This document shows positions 1-6,930 of a DNA stretch of 11,794 bases, in pieces. A model generated the notes under the pieces. The model did no database searches and had not been told where the DNA came from. It saw only the letters and a list, made by a program, of their open reading frames with translations. The DNA comes from Caulobacteraceae bacterium (lineage in GTDB: Bacteria > Pseudomonadota > Alphaproteobacteria > Caulobacterales > Caulobacteraceae): the NCBI GenBank assembly GCA_020852035.1, contig JADZBR010000126.1, positions 1 through 11,794 on the forward strand, read 5' to 3'. Each line of letters starts with the position of its first letter. The first letter of the stretch is position 1. The translations under genes and the position numbers were made by a program.

Positions 1-56
1 AGCGCATCTGCTTTGGGAGCAGAGGGTCGCAGGTTCAAATCCTGCCGCCCCGACCA
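1..56 (+). tRNA. tRNA-Pro (anticodon TGG), 5' end outside the window
   Basis: This is the 3' part of a proline tRNA. The anticodon stem is 7-11 paired with 19-23, and the 7-base loop at 12-18 has anticodon TGG at 14-16. The T stem is 29-33 paired with 41-45 around the loop TTCAAAT. The 3' acceptor strand is 46-52, followed by discriminator A at 53 and an encoded CCA at 54-56. Only the 3' edge of the D arm is present, so the acceptor 5' strand lies before base 1. Identity rests on the anticodon and the intact anticodon and T arms. The complex I gene starts 30 bases later on the same strand and could be co-transcribed. Confidence 0.95.
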
Positions 57-85
57 CGCCGGCCCAAGGAGCCTAGAGGACGTTC

Positions 86-391
86 ATGCTCGCCCGCATC
101 TTCCGCCCCGCCAAGAACGCCATGCAGTCGGGCAAGGCCGGCACTCAGGCCTGGGTGCTGGAGTTCGAACCGGCGTCGGCCCGCCGGTCCGACCCGCTGA
201 TGGGCTGGACGGTGACCACCGATACGCGTGGCCAGGTGCGGCTTTCGTTCGACAGCCGCGATGAGGCCGTGGCTTACGCACAGGCCAACGGCATCGCCTT
301 CCAGGTTCTGCCGGAGCCGAGACAACAAAAGATCATAAAGGCTTATGCGGATAACTTCGCCTTTGGTCGCAAGCAGCCGTGGACCCACTAG
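86..391 (+). CDS. NDUFS4-like NADH dehydrogenase (complex I) accessory subunit
   Basis: A 101-residue protein that I recognise as the 'ETC complex I subunit' family, the alphaproteobacterial relative of the mitochondrial NDUFS4 (18 kDa) subunit. It would sit on the cytoplasmic arm of NADH:quinone oxidoreductase and stabilise it; it has no catalytic residues of its own. Typical family features are the N-terminal 'ARIFRPAKNAMQSG' stretch, the central 'MGWTVTTDT' segment, the 'SRDEAVAYAQANGI' helix and the basic, aromatic C-terminus ending near 'FGRKQPWTH'. The length is normal for bacterial members. The start is the ATG at 86, with a GAGGA Shine-Dalgarno at 76-80. The gene lies alone between two tRNA genes, away from any nuo operon. 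Overlapping minus-strand frames have no recognisable content. The family call is from memory and confident; the assembly role is family knowledge. Confidence 0.9.
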   Translation: MLARIFRPAKNAMQSGKAGTQAWVLEFEPASARRSDPLMGWTVTTDTRGQVRLSFDSRDEAVAYAQANGIAFQVLPEPRQQKIIKAYADNFAFGRKQPWTH

Positions 392-410
392 GCGCGGCAG
401 GCGAAAGAGT

Positions 411-487
411 GCGCCCGTAGCTCAACCGGATAGAGCATCCGCCTTCTAAGCGGACGGTTGCAGGTTCGAGTCCTGCCGGGCGCGCCA
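411..487 (+). tRNA. tRNA-Arg (anticodon TCT)
   Basis: A complete 77-base tRNA. The acceptor stem 411-417 pairs perfectly with 477-483. The D stem is GCTC/GAGC. The anticodon stem is 438-442 with 450-454, and loop 443-449 has anticodon TCT at 445-447. The T stem is 460-464 with 472-476 around TTCGAGT. The discriminator is G484 and CCA is encoded at 485-487. It reads the AGA/AGG codons, which are rare in this GC-rich sequence. It faces the 3' end of the antiporter gene, with 16 bases between them. Confidence 0.97.
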
Positions 488-503
488 ACCCCCCGCGCCC
501 TCC

Positions 504-2087
504 CTATTCGCCGCGCTGGAAGGTGATCTGCAGTTCCTCGATGTCGAGATCGCGTTCGAGTTCGTGCAGCACCTCGTCCTCGATCGCTCCGGCGCGGTGG
601 ATCCGGATGAGTTCCTCGCGGCTGGCCGCAATGGCCTGCAGCAGGACGTCGAAATGCGGGCGCAGCTTTTCCATCGCGGCGTCTGCATCCTGGGCGTAGC
701 GCTCAATGTAGACCATCCGCCGCTGATATTCCTCCAGCAGCATCGGATGGATGAGCGCGCCGTCCGGCGCGTAGGCGAGTTTCTCGACCTTGGTCAATCT
801 GGCGCGCGCCATCGCCGCTTCGGTGGCGGGCATGTCCATCTTCGCGGGCGGATCGAGGTCGGCGGGCCGGACCAGCCGGATCAGCCAGCCCAGGCTCGAA
901 CCCTGCAGCACCACGGTCGCGAAGATGACTGAGAAGGCGCACACCAGCATCAGGTCGCGGCCCGGCATGTCGAGCGGAAGCGTCAGCGGGACGGCCAGCG
1001 TCACCACCCCCCGCATGCCCGACCAGCCGAGCACCGTGGCCTGCCGCCAGCCGAGCGGGTGGGCGCGTTTCACGCCGGCGCGCCGTGCGATTTCGAGGAT
1101 GGCGTCCGATCCGAACACCCAGGCGAACCGCGAGACGGCGACCGCCGCCACCACGCTGAACACGGTCCAGATCATCGCAGGCGGCACGGCCTCGATCCCG
1201 CCCATCCGCTCGATCACGCCGCGCAGCGAGAAGCCGATCAGCATGAACACCATCGCCTCCAGCACGAACACCAGGACGTGGTTGACGGAGTTGCCGATCA
1301 GCCGGACCTCGGCGGAGAAGATCACGTGCTGATACCAGCCCAGCGCCAGCCCGGCGGTGACGGTGGCGATGACGCCCGACACATGCACGGCTTCGCCGGC
1401 GAGATAGGCCGCCCAGCTGAGCAGGACGGTGGCGACCACCACCAGCGTGCGATCTCTCAGGCGCTTGGCGGCCAGGATCCAGATCGCGGCCACCCCCGCG
1501 CCGACGACGGCCCCGCCGACCGCGACGACGGCGAAGTTGCGCAACGCCTCGACGGCGTTGAAGACCCCGCTCAGGGTCGCGGCGACCGCGAACCGGAAGA
1601 GGATCAGGCCGGTGGCGTCGTTGAGCAGGCTCTCGCCCTCGAGCAGGGCGGCCAGGCGGCGGGGCAGGGAGACGCCCTTCAGCACCGCCCGCGCCGACAC
1701 CGCGTCCGGCGGCGAGACGATCGCCCCCAGCGCGAAGCAGGCCGCCCACGGCAGGTCGGGAACCAGCCAATGGGCGACCACGCCGATGACCAGGGTGGTG
1801 AAGACCACCGCGCCCACCGCCAGCGACAGGATGCCGGCCAGGTGGCGGCGGAAACGGCCCAGCGCGGTCGAATAGGCGCCGTCCATCAGCAGTGGCGGCA
1901 GGAACAGCACCAGCGCCAGTTCCGGGTCGAGCGATATGGCCGGCAGCCCCGGCAGGAACGCCAGCGCGCCGCCGCCGACGAGCAGCGCCGTGGACGGCGG
2001 CAGCCGGAACTTCAGGGCAAGCCAGTGAAGCGCGACGACCAGCGCCAGCAGCACGAGCACCAGTTCGAAGGCGTCCACGGCATGCAT
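504..2087 (-). CDS. CPA1-family Na+/H+ antiporter
   Basis: A 527-residue inner-membrane protein exchanging Na+ (or K+) for H+, in the bacterial CPA1/NhaP group. About 12 hydrophobic segments fill roughly residues 7-415, and a hydrophilic, charged cytoplasmic tail of about 110 residues follows. Visible signatures are 'FLPPLLMDGAYST' (63-74), 'GAIVSPPDAV' (121-130) with the transport Asp D128, and 'EGESLLNDATG' (150-160) with the N156-D157 pair that defines electroneutral CPA1 exchangers. A late 'GMRGVVTLA' supplies the conserved Arg. The start at 2087 puts the first membrane helix about 6 residues in, as usual for the family. No good Shine-Dalgarno precedes it, and ATG 2138 would add 17 residues. 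It lies 97 bases downstream of the beta-lyase on the same strand and may be read from its transcript. Ion specificity cannot be told from sequence. Confidence 0.9.
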   Translation of the reverse strand: MHAVDAFELVLVLLALVVALHWLALKFRLPPSTALLVGGGALAFLPGLPAISLDPELALVLFLPPLLMDGAYSTALGRFRRHLAGILSLAVGAVVFTTLVIGVVAHWLVPDLPWAACFALGAIVSPPDAVSARAVLKGVSLPRRLAALLEGESLLNDATGLILFRFAVAATLSGVFNAVEALRNFAVVAVGGAVVGAGVAAIWILAAKRLRDRTLVVVATVLLSWAAYLAGEAVHVSGVIATVTAGLALGWYQHVIFSAEVRLIGNSVNHVLVFVLEAMVFMLIGFSLRGVIERMGGIEAVPPAMIWTVFSVVAAVAVSRFAWVFGSDAILEIARRAGVKRAHPLGWRQATVLGWSGMRGVVTLAVPLTLPLDMPGRDLMLVCAFSVIFATVVLQGSSLGWLIRLVRPADLDPPAKMDMPATEAAMARARLTKVEKLAYAPDGALIHPMLLEEYQRRMVYIERYAQDADAAMEKLRPHFDVLLQAIAASREELIRIHRAGAIEDEVLHELERDLDIEELQITFQRGE

Positions 2088-2184
2088 CGGCGCGGCCCCG
2101 CTCTTGTCGACTCCGGATGAATACGACGCTGGCGTCATTCCGCTCAACCGTCGCGCCGGAGCCTGACGGCGTGATTGTGGGCGT

Positions 2185-3342
2185 CTAACCGTGCGCTTCG
2201 AAAGCGGCGAAGCCGGCGGCGAGATCGTCGACCAGGTCGCCCGACGCTTCCAGCCCGACATGCAGGCGGATGAGGGGGCCGTCGAACCGCGCCAGGTGTT
2301 CGCGTTCGCCCAGTTGCGGATGGCAGTGGATCGCCAGGCTCTCGAACCCGCCCCAGGAGAAGCCCAGCCCGAACAGCTTCAAGGCGTCGAGGAAGGCATG
2401 GACGGCGGCCTCCGGCGCGGGTTGCAGTACGAAGGCGAAGAGGCCGCAGGCGCCGGTGAAATCCCGCGCCCACAGGTCGTGGCCACGGGCGCCGGGGAGG
2501 GCGGGATGGATCACCTCCAGCACCTCGGGCCGCGCCTCGAGCCAGCGCGCCACCTCCAGCCCGTTCGCCTCGTGCCGCGCCATTCGGGTGGGCAGGGTGC
2601 GAAGGCCGCGCAGCATCTGGTAGGCGTCCTCGCCGGTCACCGCCCAGCCCATGTGCAGTTGGCCGGCCTCCAGCTGGGCGGCGAGCCCGGCGTCGCTCAC
2701 CGCCGCCGAACCCATGAAGACGTCGGAATGGCCGCCGACATATTTGGTCAAAGCCTGCACGCTGACATCCACCCCGTGCGTCAGCGGCCGGAAGGTGAGC
2801 CCGGCGCCCCAGGTGTTGTCCATCAAGGTGGCGATCCCCTGCGCGCGGGCCAGGCGCGCGATGGCCGGAACATCTTGCATCTCGAAGGTCAGCGAGCCGG
2901 GCGATTCCATCGCGATCAGCCGCGTTGCCGGCGTGCAGAGCGCCATAACCTCCTCGGCGCTGGCCAGGGGGTCGTAGTAGCGGACGTTGACCCCATAGCG
3001 CGCGAGAAGATGGTCGCAGAACCGGCGGGTCGGGCGATAGATGGAATCGACCACCAGCACCTCGTCGCCGGCCCGCAGCAGCGCCAGCATGGCCCCGGTC
3101 ACCGCCGCCAGGCCCGACGGGTAGAGGAATGTTCGGCGGGCCGCCTCCAGCGCGCAGAGCCCTTCCTCGAGCGCCCGCTGGGCCGCCAGCCCTTCGCGGC
3201 CGTAGGTCTGGCGCGAGTGGTCGTAGAGCGCTTCGGCGTTTGGCAGAAGGACGGTCGAGCCCTTCTGCACGGCCGGCCCGACGGTCCTGGCTTTCAGCGG
3301 CTGTTTGGCGCCGGCGCGGATTAGGCGCGTTTCGTCATGCAT
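2185..3342 (-). CDS. metC: cystathionine beta-lyase (PLP-dependent)
   Basis: A 385-residue Cys/Met-metabolism PLP enzyme that cleaves cystathionine to homocysteine, pyruvate and ammonia in methionine synthesis. The PLP-binding lysine is K200 in 'SVQALTKYVGGHSD'. The 'YGREG' cofactor-phosphate motif is at 47-51. The Tyr that stacks on PLP is probably Y103, and D175 lies in 'MDNTWGAG'. The Trp after DNT (rather than Tyr) is typical of MetC beta-lyases and argues against gamma-synthase or gamma-lyase. The length fits the family. I chose ATG 3342, giving an N-terminus beginning 'MHDETRLIRAG'. A GTG at 3384 would add 14 residues that look non-conserved and would nearly close the divergent spacer to the gene at 3423. 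Neither start has a clear Shine-Dalgarno. Some family members also degrade cysteine to sulfide, so side activities are possible. Confidence 0.9.
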   Translation of the reverse strand: MHDETRLIRAGAKQPLKARTVGPAVQKGSTVLLPNAEALYDHSRQTYGREGLAAQRALEEGLCALEAARRTFLYPSGLAAVTGAMLALLRAGDEVLVVDSIYRPTRRFCDHLLARYGVNVRYYDPLASAEEVMALCTPATRLIAMESPGSLTFEMQDVPAIARLARAQGIATLMDNTWGAGLTFRPLTHGVDVSVQALTKYVGGHSDVFMGSAAVSDAGLAAQLEAGQLHMGWAVTGEDAYQMLRGLRTLPTRMARHEANGLEVARWLEARPEVLEVIHPALPGARGHDLWARDFTGACGLFAFVLQPAPEAAVHAFLDALKLFGLGFSWGGFESLAIHCHPQLGEREHLARFDGPLIRLHVGLEASGDLVDDLAAGFAAFEAHG

Positions 3343-3410
3343 CTGGAAGGCCGGGGTTGCGCGATGGTCTTGGGAGGGCCTCACTTAGGAGCGAGCTTGG
3401 CCAGGGAATC

Positions 3411-3417
3411 AAGGAGG
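3411..3417 (+). promoter_or_regulatory. Shine-Dalgarno fixing the GTG start at 3423
   Basis: AAGGAGG, a full anti-16S match, lies 5 bases before GTG 3423. This selects 3423 over the much longer open frame that continues upstream to 3129 across the beta-lyase gene. A second GTG at 3429 is 11 bases away and less well placed. Confidence 0.85.
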
Positions 3418-3422
3418 AGAGA

Positions 3423-4511
3423 GTGATCGTGCGCGCCATTCCGCCATTGGCGCTCGCCATTGCGCTGACGGCCTGCGGCCCGCGGGAACCCGCGCCCGCG
3501 CCTAAACCCGCGCCGGTGAAGACTGCGCCGCCGGAGGCGATGAAAGTTGCCAGCCCCACCCTGAAGGCGGTCCTCGCCAGGGGACGGCTCAACTGCGGCG
3601 TCCATCAGGGCCTGGCCGGCTTCGCCTACCCCGACCAGCGGGGCGTCTGGCGCGGCTTCGACGTCGACATCTGCCGGGCCATCGCCGCGGCGGTGCTGGG
3701 CGATGCGAATGCGGTCAATTTCGTGCCGCTGGCGGCCACCGAGCGGCTGGCGGCGCTGCAGGACAAGCGCGTGGACGTGCTCTCGCGAAACACCTCCTGG
3801 ACCTTCAGCCGCGACGCCTCACTGGGCTTCGATTTTCCGGCGATCACCTATTTCGACGGTCAGGGGTTCCTGGCCAGGCGTTCGCTGAACCTGGCCAGCG
3901 CCGACGAACTTTCAGGCGCGCGCATCTGCGTGCAGGCCGGCACGGTGACCGAGCAGAACCTCGCCGAATACTTCCGCGAACGGGAGGTGAAGTTCACTCC
4001 CGTCGTGGTGACCTCCGAGGAGGCGGCGCGCGAGAAATACCAGGCGGAGGAATGCGACGCCTTCACCGCCGACATCTCCGCGCTCGCCTCTGCCCGTTCG
4101 ATCCTCAACGACCCCGGCGCGCACGTGATCCTGCCGACCGTGATCTCCAAGGAGCCGCTCGGCCCGGTGGTGCGCCAGGACGACGCCGTCTGGGCCGACA
4201 TCGTGCGCTGGACGGTGTTCGCCGTCATCCTCGCCGAAGAGGCCGGTCTGACCTCCAAGACGGTGGAAGAGGCGCGCGAAACCGCGACCCGCGCCTCGGT
4301 CCAGCGCCTGCTCGGCAAGCGTGACAACCTGGGCGCCATGCTGGGCCTGAAGCCCGACTGGGCCTTCCAGGTGATCCGTCAGGTCGGCGCCTACAACGAG
4401 ATTTTCGACCGCAATCTCGGCGCGCGCTCGTCGCTTCGCCTGACGCGCGGTTTCAACCGCCTGTGGACCGCCGATCCGCCGGGACTGCTGTTCGCCCCGC
4501 CGATGCGGTGA
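3423..4511 (+). CDS. Lipoprotein amino-acid ABC transporter substrate-binding protein, AapJ-like, orphan
   Basis: A 362-residue family-3 solute-binding protein of the AapJ/YhdW (general L-amino acid) type. The call rests on 'GRLNCGVHQGLAGFAYPD', 'WRGFDVDICRAIAAA', 'VDVLSRNTSWTFSRD', 'YFDGQGF', 'CVQAGTVTEQNLAEYF' and 'ECDAFTADISALAS', each a hallmark of that family. The N-terminus is a lipoprotein signal: R4, a short hydrophobic core, then lipobox L15-T16-A17-C18. Gly, not Asp, follows the Cys, so sorting to the outer membrane is the default expectation. A Pro/Ala/Lys-rich tether (about 19-42) precedes the folded domain. The GTG start is set by a strong Shine-Dalgarno. No permease or ATPase gene adjoins it, and it ends exactly where the convergent GNAT gene ends. 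It could feed a transporter encoded elsewhere or act as a sensor. The ligand is unknown; sulfur amino acids are suggested only by the neighbours. Confidence 0.88.
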   Translation: MIVRAIPPLALAIALTACGPREPAPAPKPAPVKTAPPEAMKVASPTLKAVLARGRLNCGVHQGLAGFAYPDQRGVWRGFDVDICRAIAAAVLGDANAVNFVPLAATERLAALQDKRVDVLSRNTSWTFSRDASLGFDFPAITYFDGQGFLARRSLNLASADELSGARICVQAGTVTEQNLAEYFREREVKFTPVVVTSEEAAREKYQAEECDAFTADISALASARSILNDPGAHVILPTVISKEPLGPVVRQDDAVWADIVRWTVFAVILAEEAGLTSKTVEEARETATRASVQRLLGKRDNLGAMLGLKPDWAFQVIRQVGAYNEIFDRNLGARSSLRLTRGFNRLWTADPPGLLFAPPMR

Positions 4512-5018
4512 TCAGAGCCGCTTGCGCATCGCGCAGCGGCGCGGCAGGCCGCGTTCGGCTTCCAGCCGGTTGAGCTCGTCCAGCCGCACGTCGGCCCCAG
4601 GCGACAGCATCTCGAACCCCAGCCGCTGGTAGAACGGCGCGTTCCACGCCACGTCGGAAAAGGTGGTCAGGGTCTCCGACGCCAGCCCGCGGCGCCGCGC
4701 CTCGGCCTCGGCGACCTCCATCAGCCGCCGCCCGAGTCCCTGATTCTGCGCCTCATGCGCCACGGCCAGTTCCCAGATGTGCAGTGCGTCGCCCACGATC
4801 TCGGCGCTCAGGAAGCCGATCGGGCGATCCTGCCGGTCCACCGCAACCCAGACGGTCCCGCCGGCGGCCAGCGATTCATGGAACTCTGGCTCGCCGACCT
4901 CGTCGTCGGCGATCCAGGCGAGGTCGGGAATGTCGCGGAATGGCTCGCCAGCCGAGCGCTCGATATCCGGCAGCAAGGCTGCGTCGGAACGCCGGGCCGG
5001 ACGGACCGAATAGCTCAA
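4512..5018 (-). CDS. GNAT-family N-acetyltransferase, TTG start
   Basis: A 168-residue single-domain GNAT fold protein that would transfer an acetyl group from acetyl-CoA to an amine; the substrate is unknown. The acetyl-CoA pyrophosphate loop is 'QNQGLG' at 91-96, preceded by beta-strand 4 'LHIWELAV' and followed by the helix 'RRLMEVAEAEARRRG'. 'WNAPFYQRLGF' (125-135), with Y130 as likely general acid, is the usual GNAT C-terminal motif. The only suitable start in this frame is TTG at 5018. It overlaps the TGA stop of the sulfurtransferase as TTGA, which points to translational coupling. The open frame upstream of 5018 is a shadow of the sulfurtransferase. Gene order suggests it acts with the cysteine synthase and sulfurtransferase, perhaps on a small thiol or amine. 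That is inference. Confidence 0.85.
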   Translation of the reverse strand: MSYSVRPARRSDAALLPDIERSAGEPFRDIPDLAWIADDEVGEPEFHESLAAGGTVWVAVDRQDRPIGFLSAEIVGDALHIWELAVAHEAQNQGLGRRLMEVAEAEARRRGLASETLTTFSDVAWNAPFYQRLGFEMLSPGADVRLDELNRLEAERGLPRRCAMRKRL

Positions 5019-5857
5019 GCGCCGGTAACCACCGGCGCGCCCTCCAGCCGGCCCCACTCGCTCCAGGAGCCGTCGTAGACGGCGACGTCCCCGCGCCCCA
5101 GCACCGCCAGGGCCAGCGCCAGCAGCGAGGCGGTGACGCCCGAGCCGCAGGTGGTGACCAGCGGCTTGCCGAGGTCGACCCCCGCCGCCTCGAACGCCGC
5201 GCGCAGTTCGTCGGGCGGCGCCAGGCGGCCGTCGCGGATGAGCGCTCCCGCCGGCGTGTTCAGCGCGCCCGGCATGTGGCCGCCCCGCAAGCCCGCGCGT
5301 GGCTCCGGAGCCTCGCCGCGGAAGCGAGCGGCCGGGCGGGCGTCGACCACCTGGGCCGAGCCGTCCGAAAGGATCGCCTCTACCTGGCCGGCGTCGCGCA
5401 CCAGCGCCTCGTCGAGATGCGCCTTGAACTCGCCGTGCGGCTTGTCCGGCCAGCCGGTTTCCACCGGATGGCCCTCGGCGATCCACTTCGGCAGGCCGCC
5501 GTCCAGCACCGCCACGTCGCGGTGCCCCATCGCGCGGAAGGTCCACCAGACGCGGGCGGCGGAATAGACGCTGCCGGTGTCGTAGATCACCACCTGGTCG
5601 CCCGCCTCGATGCCCATGCGGCGCACGGCGGTGGCGAACTCCTGCGGGCTCGGCAGCATGTGCGGCAGGTCGGTGGAATGGTCGGCCACCTGGTCGATGT
5701 CGAAGTGGACGGCGCCGGGGATATGCCCGGCCACGAAATCGGCGTTGGCGTCGCCCGGCGTTCCCACCATCACCCAGGAGCCGTCGATCGCCTTGACCTT
5801 CGGATCGTCCAGCCGTTCGGCCAGCCAGTCGGTGGAGACGAGAGGGGTCATAGCCAT
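5015..5857 (-). CDS. sseA: 3-mercaptopyruvate sulfurtransferase (tandem rhodanese)
   Basis: A 280-residue protein with two rhodanese domains, the usual size for the family. The N-terminal domain (about 5-135) is inactive and structural, with the conserved 'GHIPGAVHFDID' segment at 44-55. The C-terminal domain (about 150-275) carries the active loop 'CGSGVTA' with nucleophile C237. That CG-S-GV-T loop marks mercaptopyruvate sulfurtransferases, whereas thiosulfate rhodaneses have a basic CRKGVT-type loop. It also has 'VDARPAARFRGE' (171-182) and 'YDGSWSEWG' (261-269). It moves sulfur from 3-mercaptopyruvate to a thiol or cyanide. ATG 5857 has a GGAG 5 bases upstream. ATG 5851, forming an ATGA overlap with the cysteine synthase stop, is the alternative. 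Either way it is coupled to the cysteine synthase upstream and to the GNAT gene downstream. Confidence 0.92.
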   Translation of the reverse strand: MAMTPLVSTDWLAERLDDPKVKAIDGSWVMVGTPGDANADFVAGHIPGAVHFDIDQVADHSTDLPHMLPSPQEFATAVRRMGIEAGDQVVIYDTGSVYSAARVWWTFRAMGHRDVAVLDGGLPKWIAEGHPVETGWPDKPHGEFKAHLDEALVRDAGQVEAILSDGSAQVVDARPAARFRGEAPEPRAGLRGGHMPGALNTPAGALIRDGRLAPPDELRAAFEAAGVDLGKPLVTTCGSGVTASLLALALAVLGRGDVAVYDGSWSEWGRLEGAPVVTGA

Positions 5858-6846
5858 TGGGGCTCCGGCAGGCCGCGTTCGCGCAGGAAGGCGCGGTTGA
5901 AGATCTTGCTCTGGTAGCGCGAGCCGTGGTCGCAGAGCACGGTCACGATGGTGTGTCCGGGTCCGAGATCGCGGGCCAGGCGGATGGCGCCGGCGACGTT
6001 GATCCCCGTCGAACCGCCCATGCACAGGCCCTCGTGCTCGACGAGGTCGAAGATGACCTTGAGCATCTCGTCGTCTGGGATGCGGTAGGCGCGGTCGACC
6101 TTGAGATCTTCAAGGTTGGCGGTGATGCGCCCCTGGCCGATGCCTTCGCTGATGGAGGTCCCCTCCGACTTCAGTTCGCCGGCCGTGTACCAGCTGTAGA
6201 GGGCCGCGCCGTAGGGATCCGCCAGTCCGATGGCGACCTTCGGGTTCTTTTCCCTGAGCGCCTGGGCGACCCCGCCCAGCGTGCCGCCCGAGCCCACGGC
6301 GCAGATGAAGCCGTCGATCTTGCCGTCCGTCTGCGTCCAGATCTCCGGCCCGGTGGTGCGGTAGTGCGCCTCGCGGTTGGCCACGTTGTCGAACTGGTTG
6401 GCCCAGACCGCGCCGGCCGGCTCCCTGGCCGCCAGCTCCTCGGCCAGGCGGCCGGAGTAGCGCACGTAGTTGTCGGGGTTGGAATAGGGGACCGCGTCCA
6501 CCTCGACGAGCTCGGCGCCGAGCAGGCGGATGGCGTCCTTCTTCTCCTGGCTCTGGGTGCGCGGGATGACGATCGTGGTGCGGTAGCCCAGCGCCGAGCC
6601 GACCATCGCTAGACCGATGCCGGTATTGCCCGCCGTGCCCTCGACGATGCGGCCGCCGGGGCGCAGCAGGCCCTTGCGCTCGGCGTCGCGGACGATGAAC
6701 AGCGCCGCGCGGTCCTTCACCGACTGGCCGGGGTTCATGAACTCGGCCTTGGCGAGGATTTCGCATCCGGTCGCCTCGCTGGCGCGGTTCAGGCGGATGA
6801 GGGGCGTATTGCCGATGGCGTCGATCACGGAGGCCGAAATGGTCAT
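5848..6846 (-). CDS. Cysteine synthase family protein (O-acetylserine sulfhydrylase-like)
   Basis: A 332-residue fold-type II PLP enzyme, expected to make cysteine from O-acetylserine and sulfide. The PLP lysine is K44 in 'NPGQSVKDRAA'. The substrate loop is 'GTAGNTGIGLA' (70-80), with Ala at position 72 where classical CysK has Ser (TSGNTG). The cofactor phosphate loop is 'VGSGGTLGG'. The segment 'RTQSQEKKDAIRLLGAELVEVD' and the C-terminal 'LCDHGSRYQSKIFN' place it in the CysK-like subfamily seen in alphaproteobacteria and fungi rather than the enterobacterial CysK/CysM type. ATG 6846 is the family-typical N-terminus ('MTISASVIDAIGNTPLIRLN'); the frame upstream of it is non-homologous. A GGGGGA stretch lies about 12 bases before the start, a weak ribosome site. 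It is the first gene of the overlapping block with the sulfurtransferase and GNAT genes. A cystathionine beta-synthase role is less likely but not excluded. Confidence 0.88.
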   Translation of the reverse strand: MTISASVIDAIGNTPLIRLNRASEATGCEILAKAEFMNPGQSVKDRAALFIVRDAERKGLLRPGGRIVEGTAGNTGIGLAMVGSALGYRTTIVIPRTQSQEKKDAIRLLGAELVEVDAVPYSNPDNYVRYSGRLAEELAAREPAGAVWANQFDNVANREAHYRTTGPEIWTQTDGKIDGFICAVGSGGTLGGVAQALREKNPKVAIGLADPYGAALYSWYTAGELKSEGTSISEGIGQGRITANLEDLKVDRAYRIPDDEMLKVIFDLVEHEGLCMGGSTGINVAGAIRLARDLGPGHTIVTVLCDHGSRYQSKIFNRAFLRERGLPEPQWL

Positions 6847-6930
6847 GAGCTGAAATCTTCCCCCGTCAATGAATGTGCGGGGAAAATGCGGACGCCCGCG
6901 CCCAACGCAAGGGGGAAGGGACACTAATGC

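Noticed and set aside
1..56. tRNA-Pro 3' end as a phage or island attachment site
   Set aside because: No integrase gene and no direct repeat of the tRNA 3' end was seen downstream, and the following genes are ordinary chromosomal ones.
1059..2120. 353-residue open frame on + opposite the antiporter
   Set aside because: It is low-complexity (rich in H, D, R, Q, G), resembles no family, and lies exactly antisense to a well-conserved membrane protein; a GC-rich shadow frame.
2191..3324. 377-residue open frame on + opposite the cystathionine beta-lyase
   Set aside because: Antisense shadow of a gene with all catalytic motifs intact; no motifs of its own.
3129..3422. N-terminal extension of the binding protein frame
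   Set aside because: It runs through the divergent beta-lyase gene. A perfect Shine-Dalgarno and a lipoprotein signal peptide both fix the start at 3423.
3343..3422. Possible SAM-type riboswitch ahead of metC
   Set aside because: The 80-base divergent spacer is short, and I could not fold it into any SAM riboswitch consensus I know.
5019..5546. 176-residue N-terminal extension of the GNAT frame
   Set aside because: Shadow of the sulfurtransferase in another frame; the GNAT domain itself begins at about 5018.
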